Origin: Drosophila pseudoobscura
Lineage: Eukaryota; Arthropoda; Insecta; Diptera; Drosophilidae
NCBI RefSeq assembly: GCF_009870125.1
Contig: NC_046679.1
Span: forward strand, 6,820,001-6,884,000
Direction: 5' to 3'
Length of the DNA stretch: 64,000 nucleotides
Shown one piece after another: positions 21,878 through 32,500 of the stretch. The translations under genes were made by a program, and so were the position numbers. The notes below the pieces were generated by a model that was given only the letters and a program-made list of their open reading frames with translations, ran no database searches and had not been told where the DNA came from. Every line of letters starts with the position of its first letter. Position 1 is the first letter of the stretch.

Positions 21878-22373
21878 CTAAGAATTCTCAGATTCCTTGT
21901 ATCTGTAAGGAGAAATAATCAATTAGCTGTAGAACAACATGAACCTGCACCTGTTGCCTTTGACACTTACTTGCACTTCAGACAGGTGAAGAACACTGTC
22001 TGACCCTCGTCCGCCGATCGCAGCTGTAAGGTGGCATAAGACATCTTATCGTGTCCGCATTTGGGGCATTTGCGCTCCACAACGGGCCCATCAGCCTCCG
22101 AAGACTCGGACTCGCGCTTCGTCCTGTTGAAGACTTTGCTGGGATCGTAGGTGTTGAACTGTATGCTGTACTCGGTCTTCTCCCCGCCGTACACTGTTAA
22201 AGAAGCCGCTGCGTCAAGGAGGAGTACTTGGAAATGGTCTAAAACTGAGGCTCACCATCGGGCAGGAACTCCTGGTGGCAATTGTGGCAAATGACGTTGC
22301 CCTTTACTTGCAGGGGTGGCAATATAGAGCCGCAAGACGGGCAAAATCCGGGGCAATTGTTAAAAGTTTCCAT
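21878..22373 (-). CDS. RpI12: RNA polymerase I subunit RpI12 (A12.2/POLR1H)
   Basis: Small zinc-ribbon subunit of RNA polymerase I. It supports transcript cleavage and termination of rRNA synthesis. Exons 22373-22256, 22193-21971 and 21902-21878 give 121 aa, the usual size. The N-terminal ribbon has FCPSC and CHNC pairs; the C-terminal TFIIS-like ribbon has RKCPKC and FTCLKC and the catalytic-hairpin motif QLRSADEGQT. The TAA after LKCK at 21967-21969 is not the true end: GTAAGT at that point is a donor, and splicing adds YKESENS, matching the charged end of the family. It is convergent with the kinase gene; the two stop codons are 31 bp apart. Confidence 0.96.
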
Positions 22374-22389
22374 TTCCAAAATTTCAAAA

Positions 22390-22512
22390 CAACTTTCCGC
22401 ACCGCACGTGCTACTCGATACTTATCGAACAAATATACGGTCCGACCCTCAGAAATATACCGAAATATATCGTCTCATTTTAAAAATATACCGTAAATAT
22501 ACTGAAAAATTC
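22390..22512. promoter_or_regulatory. RpI12 upstream region with E-box, DRE-like and repeated AATATACCG motifs
   Basis: Just 5' of RpI12 lie CACGTG, CGATACTTATCGA (DRE-like) and several copies of AATATACCG-type sequence. Read on the other strand these are CGGTATATT, like the Drosophila core-promoter motif 6. Housekeeping genes in Drosophila often use these TATA-less motifs, which fits a Pol I subunit gene. Confidence 0.5.
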
Positions 22513-22529
22513 AAGTTATATTTTACATA

Positions 22530-24010
22530 TTCCACGTTTTTGATATTCCGTAAAATATTACTAGCTATATAGAATATTTAGCCATGCCCACATAATTTTC
22601 TACGATTGATGAATCAATTTTCTACAAGATTGGATAGTTTTTAATCCTTGCTTTTATTGTATTTATTGTAAAAACAGGGTTAAACGAAAAAGTCCAACCA
22701 AAAAAGAGTCGCAATGTTGCTGGTATTTAAAGACGTGATGCGTGTATAGCCCTTTGTACACCCTATTTCGCTAATTTTATATGAAGATCAAACGAAATTT
22801 ATTAAGACCTTTTCTCAAATTGATATTCTTTAGACATATTCAAGTACATTATTAGTATCCTGTGTATATTTATGTCGATCCTGATACCTACGGAGCCTTG
22901 GAAGACAAACATATTCACAATTCTATAACATCCATTTGCCCCAGGGTATGTGTGCATGGAATTAGCAACATGTTTGTGTATGGAATGAGACTCATTGTTG
23001 CAATAGCGAAACTGCGGCGAATCGGGTATTGCCTATATTTCAAGCTATATAGATTTGCCCACTTGGCTTTACCCCATAGATAAATGCATTTTCTACAAGA
23101 TTGCTTCTTTTAATTACCTTTATGTATTTTATTTTGACCAAAAAACGGTTTTCAAGTAAATGTTGCCGCAACTTTTGTGTATGGAATGCGCAACATTTGT
23201 GTATGGAATGAGACTCATTGTTGCTAAAGCGAACTGCGGCGAACTGCGGCGAATTAAAATTTTCTCATATTCTTTGTTCCGTTGAATAATACTATCTATA
23301 TAGAACATTTAGCCATGCCCACTCAATTTCGTACGATTGATGAATCAATTCTATACATGATTGGTCTATTCCAAATACTTGCTTTTATTGGATTTCTATA
23401 TAAAATTGAAAATTAAATTAATAGATTGAAGAAAATGGACAAAAATACCATGGGAGTGCGGCGAAAACCAGTATTTCTGCAGTATGACCCTCAGAACAGC
23501 ACCGAAATATACAAAATATACCGATTGGTGCGCGCCAAATCTAACTTTTTTGAATGTGAGCGACAAGGATTTAAATGTTGTCAACCGGCCCATTACCGAT
23601 GCAACAAATACGACGAATCTCTCAATTTTGATCTTCCTTCGAATATCAGCTATATAGAACATTTAGCCATGCCCACATAATTTTATCCGATTAGTGAATC
23701 TGTTTTCTAATTGACTGGCTTATATTGAATACTTGCTTTTATGGCATTTTGCGTAAAACGCGGTTTTAGCAAAAATGGTCAAACAAAAAAACGTAATAAA
23801 ACGTAAGAGCAAAAGTTCCTATTGCGCTATTTTGATATTCCGTTGAATAATGCTGACTAACTAAAATCTTTAGATCTGCCCATATAATTTTAGGCCATTG
23901 ATGAATACATTTTCTACAAGATTGGCTACTTTTAAGTACTCCCATTTATTGTATTTTGACTACAGCAAGGTGTAAACAAAAAAGGTCAACAAAAAAGTGA
24001 CAACGTAGTG
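22530..24010. repeat. Array of about five diverged repeat units
   Basis: Units share a core with CTATATAGAACATTTAGCC, then ATGCCCACATAATTTT, then TACGATTGATGAATCA and TTTTCTACAAGATTGG. Copies of the GCCATGCCCAC core lie near 22581, 23312 and 23665, with weaker ones near 23056 and 23875. Between cores are A-rich parts such as GGTCAAACAAAAAA. Spacing is uneven (about 200-450 bases), so this is a decayed tandem or nested repeat. I cannot name the family. The 84-aa open frame at 23426-23680 lies within it and shows no recognisable domain. Confidence 0.65.
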
Positions 24011-24324
24011 AGAATGGAATACGTAACCACATAACCGGAGTTTGGGCTTAGGTATACCCTATTTCCAAGCTGTTTTAAATCGTAATTAAATAAAGAAATT
24101 ATTTAAAATTGATATGTTTTAGACATAGTCATGCATATGGTTAGGGTTGTAAATATATCTCGATCCAGATACCCATTCAAAAAATGTATGAAGTACGCCA
24201 TATAACGGTGATAAGTGATCTTCTTTCTGTGATCTTGAAACATTCGTTGCTTGTCTATTCCGCCTTCTTCCCGGCGGTGTGGTCATTAAAAATATGTCAT
24301 ACGAATGTATGTAGTCAGTAGGTA

Positions 24325-24330
24325 TTTATT
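24325..24330 (-). terminator. Candidate poly(A) signal of the uridine phosphorylase gene
   Basis: TTTATT on the + strand (AATAAA on the gene strand), 139 bases past the stop codon at 24469. Confidence 0.45.
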
Positions 24331-24468
24331 ACTTATGGTTCTTGTATATATGTACATATTTATATTCATACTCGTATTTAAGTATGTATTTACATATTTC
24401 AGGCAGGACGACGTTGTTATCTCGCCGAATGTATGTACATATGTAAAGAAATAATGCTTCGGTGCAAT

Positions 24469-25780
24469 TCAGATCGCCTTATCTCCTTCCAAGCAGGCGC
24501 TGGGACAAACCTCCTCATAAGCCTCGGTGTCGCTGTCGTCATCCCGTTTGAGGAATTCTTTGCGAATGTATCGCGCCACGAGCACTTGAGGTCGTTTCTC
24601 CCACTCACTTAGGCATTCCGGTGGTGAAAGTATCTAATGTGAGTCATCAGAGAATTAATTATGAATAGGATTGCTAGTTAATTCCGATTGATAATGTAAG
24701 ATTCACTGACCTGATCACCCTCCATACGATTGACTATGCACATGGAGACGACGGCAGATCGTATATTGGCTCTGTTTGTGAGAGCGGCAAAGGCGGTACT
24801 CTCCATATCAAAATTGACCACTCCCTGGCACTGGACGCTCTGAAGATAGGCGGTCTTCGATTGGTTCGTGTAGTCGCAGAAGGCTCCATCGAGTCGCGTT
24901 TGGCCCTCGTAGAAGTCATTGGTGCATATGGTCTTACCAATAATTGTACAAAACTCATCCTCGCAAGGAATGGCCAGTGATAGGAGTTCGTTGGCCAAAC
25001 ACTGGTCTAGTTTGCTGGAATACAGCACGACTTTGCCCTGAACAATTAGCTCATAATAGGGATTTAACATGCCGTCCAGAGCCTCCGAGCTGATGACCAC
25101 GGTTCCGGGCTCTATTCCGATGCCGCCGCAGGTACCAATTCTGATAAAGACGGGATCCTGACACTTGGCATGGTGCAACATCTTGATGAGCTCATGCAGC
25201 AGTATTGAAATCGATGGACACCCCATGCCATGACTGACACACAGAACTGGGCCAACTTTGTAGAGCGCATAACGATGACCTGGCTCAGCCATATTCCTGA
25301 GAGTAGTCGCCGGGTTCAGCTTCAGACTGAGTTCCTTCATAATCTTGTAAGCGAATCTCTCCATGCGCTCAGCCGTACCTCCCATGCAAACAAACTACGG
25401 ATTCAGAGCACTCAATCGAAATGACGGGAGCACCGTGTCATTTATTTACTCACCCGCACATCGCCAAAGACCTTGGGAAAGTCCATTGTGGCCGTGTCCA
25501 TTCCCAGATGGTAGAGAACGTCCGGCTGGAGGCATTTCAGGCAGGGACTCAGACCCTTTATAGTGCTCTCCTTTGGGGGCTTTTTGCAGCCCATCTTCAT
25601 GTGTCTGACCAGCTGCCCAAGCTGCTTGCCCTGTGACCTTACCAATTCTGTGGGATCAAACTATTCGCTTACACTGCTTATTGCAATTGTACCCTACTTA
25701 CCCTTCAGCTGGCAGACATCGCGATTCAATTCGCATGGACTCGCACCAGCACACGTATTGCACCCGCAGTTTCCTGGCAT
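24469..25780 (-). CDS. Uridine phosphorylase family protein
   Basis: Cleaves uridine with phosphate to uracil and ribose-1-phosphate in pyrimidine salvage (family knowledge). Exons 25780-25702, 25647-25454, 25394-24711 and 24633-24469 give about 373 aa. Family motifs are FVCMGGTAERMERFA at about residues 92-106, GTCGGIGIEPGTVVIS from about 178 (phosphate/ribose binding) and FDMESTAF around 287-294 (ribose-binding Glu). The N-terminus is about 80 residues longer than bacterial enzymes and is Cys-rich (NCGCNTCAGASPC), and a tail of about 50 acidic residues follows the core. All splice sites are canonical. Exact substrate among uridine and thymidine cannot be told from sequence. Confidence 0.93.
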
Positions 25781-27185
25781 TTTTGTGTTCAAAAAGTAAA
25801 TTTTTGCTATTTATTTCCAAAAATGAATTTTGAATACGCCAGCTAGTGTTATTTACTACAAAGCAACTAACTGACTACTGATTACTGAATGTTCAACAAG
25901 GCCAGGCTTTCCAGATGGGTGTACGTGATCATTGAGTTCTGTTGTCCCACCATTTGCGGGAAAATCCCATTTTTCATTTCCCCGATTACAAATCGCAAAA
26001 ATTTCCAATGTTAGAATTATAATTTGTAATCCTTGACAAGATGAAGTCCTTATCAAGGACCAAGGATCAAGAACATTTTCTCCAGTCATATATCCATATA
26101 TCCCGTTTTTTATGCTATTTGTGGGCCGTTCCATAAGTTTCTGTAATTGGAAAAATTGGAATTGGAAATAACTGAAGTGTGTCTAGAATCAGTCTCATTG
26201 TTGAAGGGAAATCCCAAGAAACGGCTATCGATACTATCGACTACGAGAAGTGCGCGCCAAATAGAAAGTGCTTGAAAGTGAATATGTGAAAAGGCTATAA
26301 ATGCAAGCTTAATAGATTGATGAAACATACCATTATATACCGATATACCGAAAATATACCTTAAACTACATTTCGAGGTAAAAATGTACATAAAATTATA
26401 AAACATGCCATATATTTGCACCATGGTGCTTTCTCCCGGATCATCGTTGCTTTGCGTGGCACGGTTCATGTGAACTGGCTCGATTCCACTGACTCCAAGC
26501 AAATGTTAGGCGCCAGAATTTAAATTTTTAGTTTTGGAATGCGATTTTGGTCTTTTCCTCGAGATTTGATGAATTTTCCAAACATAATGTGTCCAATAAA
26601 GTTTAATGTAGAATCTTTGTAGAATCAACGCTCCACATTTTCTCCTTTAGAGAAATATTTTAAATACAAAAATGTTCATCCTCCTTTTTCGATTTTTCTT
26701 ACATGTTTTCCTTTTTCTGAATTTTTATTTATAAAAACTTCACAAAAATATTTTATGCTTTTATCCATTTTTGGAGGGGCTTAAAAAATTTTTTGGCTTC
26801 TTCTCTTCTTTCGGGGCGACCAAAATTATTTTTAATTAATATTCAAATTTGATTTCGAATTTTTCTTAAAGTCATGAAACTACATATGTATATGAATTTT
26901 GACTTTGATCAATATTATTATTATTGTTATTATTACTATTATTATTATAGGAAATCTATTATAGCAGTATTGCGATCGTATAAACTAGTTTACTAAAATG
27001 CAAATCAATTGTTCTTTTGATTAATTAAACTACCTAAAAACTATCACAGGCAGAACAGTAATTACGCGCTAGAGAATGAGAATCCTAACTACAACTACGC
27101 ATAAATTTTGATAGCTCGCATCTAGGAACTTTTAAGCTGTAGCCCCAATCCCAATCCCCTATCCAATCATCCAGCGAAGGATCCA
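25781..27185. other. Intergenic region upstream of uridine phosphorylase and downstream of tsl
   Basis: No credible gene. It contains a DRE-like palindrome cluster (CTATCGATACTATCGAC at about 26224-26240), then GTGCGCGCCAAAT and ATATACCGA copies near 26335-26360, resembling segments near 22.45 and 23.5 kb. An ATT/ATA-rich simple stretch lies at about 26915-26950. TTTATT at about 26725 could be the tsl poly(A) signal. Confidence 0.5.
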
Positions 27186-28330
27186 TTACCGGCTAGCATG
27201 ATTCTGCGGCATGTTTAATTCCCAAAGTTTCATGTTGTTGTCGAGCACTTCGTGGAACCAGCTCTCCTTCTCCGGATGCTCCCTAAAGACCACATTGAGG
27301 GACTTGAGTTCGAGCTGTAGGATAGCATCGTTGCCCAGCAGCGTGTCCAGGGATCGCAGCAACGTGCTGTTACCGTGCAGCTTCAGCAGGGTCACATACT
27401 TGACCACATAGTATTCGTATTGGAGCTTCCGGCGCGCCCAACGCTCCACGGTGGCATTGGCACTGGCCGAACGGATCTGGCCCAGATGCTCGGCAAACCA
27501 CGGCGCAAAGTAGTTGTATAGATCGAGCTTGGACAGGGCGTTCAGGCCCTTGCTCCTGATGCGCTCCTTAATCATTTTGAAGTTCTTGCGACTGTACACA
27601 AAGACCTGGAACAGCGAATTGCCCGTGGTATACGAGCTGACGTAGTGTGTGCCGACGCTTTCTATGAAGCCCACCGCCGACGTGAGATTTCCGATCTTTA
27701 GCTGTTCCATGCGCGCCCGGACTTCCGGCTCCAGTTGCTGCTCAATCGGGATGTCGGCATTCAGCTTGCCCGTCTCCCGGAAACGGACCACTCGAACCAG
27801 CACATACGAGTAGTCGCCCTGGATGAAGGAGGTGTTGATGCCCAGCTTCTTGGCCGCAGTGTCCGGAAACCAGCCACCCGTGAAGGCCTCCCAGGGCTTG
27901 TCCATTCGCTCGACGGTGAAGTCACGGAAGTATGCCTGGAACAGCTGGCGACGATTGTCGCAAAACTCCATATGGAAATCCCCATGAAAGATGCCGGGCG
28001 TGGTGTCCTCATGACTCTCCGCCAGGCCGCTCAAGTTCTGGAAAGAAAACCGAGTATTAGAGGGCCATCAGAGGAGAACAGAAGAGTGGGTTAGGGGCCC
28101 ACGCTCACCCTGTATATATTTTTAGTCGGCTCCTTGAATATCCATCGCTCCGACTCGACGTTGTCGTTCATGGGTATCACCCGCATCGATATGCCCAGGT
28201 AGCCATAGCGTAGAAATATATTGATGGCTTTGCCAATGCGCAGCTGGGACTCGCGACTGCCGACGACGGCGAGGAGCGCCAGTGCCAACAGCCAGAACAG
28301 GCCCAGCCGCCCAGATGGGCTCGGGCTCAT
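27186..28330 (-). CDS. tsl: Torso-like (secreted MACPF-domain protein)
   Basis: In Drosophila, Torso-like is secreted by follicle cells at the egg poles and localises activation of the Torso receptor by Trunk. It also acts in growth and developmental timing. Exons 28330-28109 and 28037-27186 (one 71-base intron) give about 357 aa, close to the known size. A signal peptide ([15 protein letters not shown]) begins shortly after the Met at 28330. Perforin-like MACPF features include [20 protein letters not shown] near the N-terminus and the signature-like [20 protein letters not shown]. Sequence is charged and lacks membrane segments. Gene identity is supported by its position beside CASK. Confidence 0.95.
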
Positions 28331-31300
28331 CGCTCAGCGGTGGGCCACTCAGCATGCAAAAGGGACTGCAACGGGCAATGGGAAGCGGATGTTATGAATA
28401 TGACAGCGGTAGGAGGATGGCGGGTATACCTATTACCCATACCTATAATTATGTGTCTACGTTTAGTCAAGAGTATTTGCTTTTCAACTCTACTACTCTA
28501 AGCGGGCGATAATTTATGCGAGCTCTAATTGACCATGAACCTTCAGTAGTGCTGAACTTGAACCGCACACCGTTCAGTGTTTTGTTGAGGCCACCGCCTG
28601 ACGGCGTCTCCGCGATGATCTCCGATCTTGGATCTCGGATCGCCTTAAGTGGCTGCAATTAGCCGCAGGTTGTGCTGGTTGTGGCCGTTAAGAAACGCTA
28701 CAAAGTAAAGCCATCGAAATTGGTTCGGCGGCCGGTTGGACATGCAAATGATTTCCTAAACATTTTGCATGGCCCGCAAGACGTTATGTATAGCCAAAGC
28801 CGTTTTTATTTTTTCCTTTTTGGGCGCACTAGTTTAAACCGGTTTGCCATTCGCCTGATTACGGCTGTCCAGAGAGGAAGGCACAGCCAAAGAGCAGCAT
28901 AAAATTGGCCCAAGCCAAGCCATAAATTCTAACAACATTGCAACTTTTTCAAACCGAGACGAGACGGCTTTCAATGGAATGGTCAGCCCGTTATCAGCAG
29001 TAGAACCGATGCAGCCAGCGACGTGTTTGACTGGTTAAAACACAAAGGTTAGCCGGGTGTTAGCCATACCCATGACTCACACCTGCCCCTCTGCCACTAT
29101 GCCACCCTGCTGCTGCATTCAACCAAATCGGTGAAGCGCAACTTAACGACAGTCGACAGTAGTCACAAAAACTAACAAAAAAAACCATATAATGACACTC
29201 AAATTGTTAACAATTTAAGTGAACCATAAAATGTAGGCGATGCTGAATTTGCCGAGTAACAATAACTCTAGTGGTGCTAAAAACAACATCAGGAAGGGTG
29301 ACACGACAATTACCAGGAGTTGGGCAATGTCAGAAAAAAATAAAAAAAACGACCTATGGATTCGCTCCTATACTAAAGTAATTTCCCCAGATTATGAGCT
29401 TCCTAATATGTCCAGTTCCAGGAAATAATTATATTATATATACTATGTTTTAATCAGTATAATTTAGAAGGTTATTATCTCACACACTTGGCCTCATCGA
29501 TGAACCAAAAAGATTGCAAAAATATTTCGATTCATTCTTCTCAATGAAATACAAAAGTCCCCTGCTCTTCAGACCACACCCGACCAGATTCTGAAGCCAG
29601 TTTGTGCTTGTCAAATTCTAATAATCATTAAATTCATATGAGTATAATCAGCTTAGCTCCATTTGAAAATGAAGTAACCAAAAAAAATGCCGTTTTTAAG
29701 GGGCTGCTGACTAGTTTCCGGCGAGCTACTCCCATTGAGAGTCGTCTGTGTGGCTCTTTGGCAATTGCCAAACTTTAAGCTTAAAGGCAGCTCAAGTGTG
29801 GTGTATGATATATGATATAATGATAGGTAGAGTAGAGTGTTTACAATAGCAGTCGCATAACCTTGTGCAAAAGACCCAAAAGACGCGACACGGACGCACA
29901 CGAGCCCGTGGAGATTGAGATGAATCAAAAATTCAATACGCGCACTCGGACTCCACTTCATTCCAATCTCCAATCAGCTGAAATCGTCCAACTGTGACTT
30001 TCAGACGTTGTTTTGCCAGAAAGTCAGAGTCACAGTCGCAGTCTCAGTCTCAGTCTGGGGATTGCGGACTGGGGACTGGGGCTCCACCACATTTCCGTCA
30101 GAGCTCAAGCTCAGTCAATTGGAGATTCTTTATGCGCATTTTATGCGCTCTTTTGTGGTCTGGTTGGGGACGAAGACGAAGGGCACACACCACACACCGC
30201 ACAGGCACATATCACACACTGGGGGCTTAAGGTCTGCAGTTTATAAGTATATAATTTTATGCTTTCCTTGAGCGGTGTTAAACAAAAGTTGTCTGACTGC
30301 GAACTGTTTCTGTTTCTGTTTCGGTGGCTGTTGCTGTTTCTGTTTCTGTTTGTTTTACCTGCACGAGAACTCGAACTGGAATTGAATTGACGTAACCATC
30401 AACCCAGAAGCCGCTTTATGACTTTAGTATTCAGAGAAGCTTTAGCTTATTTAGAGACTGGCTGGGAGAGGATAAATACTTAGACTGAGGCCGATTGGGC
30501 AAAGGCAGAGACGGATCGAATCCGGAGAGTTGTTTGGCAGTGGTTTGCCTTATCGCCTAGCTACTCTCGTACTCGCAACAGACAAACCATTGCACAAAGC
30601 AGCGCCGTACGACATACGAGTAGAGTATCATTAAATTATATTTAGTTGATGGGGCCTAAAGGTCAGCGCGATGACAGCGATGACAGCGATGAGCTGCTAC
30701 GCATGGCGCCTTCAAGTGATAAGCGTACCATTCCCGTTCCCATCCGACGGGGGTAGACTGTAGTGAAGTGGACTAGACGACCCAAAAATAGTTCTTCCAG
30801 TCTCGAGACTATTTGAGATTACCCGATCGGGTGTTAAATTACGTTCGCGCGCGGTCCGTTATGGGGTTTCGAGTACACACAAATTCCACAAGCCAGGTTT
30901 ACACACAGAGCACAGAAAACGTGCCTCAATCGCAATTAAAAAGCCGGAATCCGAAAAGCACTTACACTTTAAACACGAGCAGTTGGGAACGGTACGGTGG
31001 AACGGGATCGGATCGTGGGCATAACTTCCACCGCGCAGACTCGAAGAAATATTTAAAATAACCAGTCCCACAGTACCCGTTTCTTTCAAATACCCCGCAA
31101 TGTTGGTGGGTTCTTCAAAATACTGCTTGGCCACATGTGGCTAGAAAACATGTTGCCGGCAAGATTACAAAAAAGGTTTGGACAACAGGCAAAACGGGCC
31201 AGAAAATGCAGCGCATTCAACGTAAAATCCACCCCAATTCTCAACATACCGTGATCAAACACGGTGAAGTTTTTAGGGGCCGTTCAATTGGACGATTTTT

Positions 31301-32500
31301 CGTCATTGTCCATACCTTTCCATAGTACATCGAGGTTCGAGATCGCTTAGCCGGTTCGATCAAACCAATTTTACGCTCTCAGGCTCGAATTGCGTTTCAA
31401 GTATGAGCTCTGGACTTATGTTCGTTAGACAACATGTTGCTAAGCCGCACAGTGGGGAAAAATCTTTAAATTCAAGTTAAAAGGATTACTTATTAAAACA
31501 ATAAATTAATCTTAATATCACATTAAATATTTTTTTTATATTTATGGTATGATTAAAATGATTACTTACCTCAAAGCACTAAAAAAACAAAAACTAAAAA
31601 ATTCGTTTTCAAAAAAAGAATAATTGCATGTTTTATTAATTTTCTTCCGGCAAACGTTAGACAGTTGCAGTTCAATGACATGGGGCCAGAATCGCTGTTG
31701 GAGCAGCAGATGGTCAGTGGAAATACTTTGACACAAATATCTATAGCTGTCATCGGTGGGGGTTCGAGGGACGACAAACTGACAGCTTTTCCGCTTATTA
31801 GTGTTTCCCGGCACGTTGCTCGCCGGCCCTCCAGCATAGCAAGTACCCAAACGAGGGGATCGGGGCCGGGGTCGGGGACGGAGACAGAGCCTGGGAGGGG
31901 GCGCGACAAATTGAAATGATTGCAGTTTGCAGAGCGAGGCTTGCGCAAGACTTCAATAGAATCGTGGAACAACTGTTGTAATCAAAAACTTTTTGGGGGG
32001 ACTCTGCCTCTTCCGCCCCACTCAGCCCAGTCCCCGACTGAATGGTCAACATAGTCAAAAAGTAAAGATACCATAAGCCAGAGCCAGAGTCAGAGGAAAA
32101 AAAAACCGAAAGTATCAAATTCGCATTACCTTGAAAACATGCCAACAAATTTGGGTCAAGCCGACAGCTTAGTGGGTATCAGTCTGCCAGTCTGTGTGTC
32201 AGTCGTTTGATGTTTCTTGTATAATGTTTCAATTAGAAGCTTCAGATACAAATACGTACATAAATATGTACATATATCTCGGTCGGGTCGGTGTAATTGT
32301 ATCCATGGCTGCAGGGCATCCGCTTGTCACATTGCCTTGGAGGGCACTCTCTGCTCTGTCCAATGAAAGTTTCTACGAATTTCGCTGCTTGCTTTCTAAG
32401 AACTGGAAAGGTTCTCTTTCCGATTTTGTGGAGTGGAGTGGGGGACCCCAAAAAATCATTGCAAAAACTGACTGAAATTGTATTCTCTCATATATTTCTC
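28331..32500. other. Gene-free region upstream of tsl
   Basis: About 4 kb without a supportable gene. It should hold the tsl promoter and enhancers. Simple TTTCTG repeats lie at about 30307-30350. A CACAGTGGGGAA sequence like the Transib right end is at 31448-31459, and a short open frame at 31137-31325 faintly resembles a Tc1-type transposase. Confidence 0.5.

Noticed and set aside
23426..23680. 84-codon open frame in the 22.5-24 kb repeat
   Set aside because: Lies across repeat units and ends in the shared core; likely chance.
26110..26502. Minus-strand open frame of 130 codons between uridine phosphorylase and tsl
   Set aside because: Covers the DRE/TATACCG module; protein-like features are absent.
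31571..31972. Minus-strand open frame of 133 codons upstream of tsl
   Set aside because: No domain, no clear promoter or conserved motif, overlaps another open frame; treated as chance.
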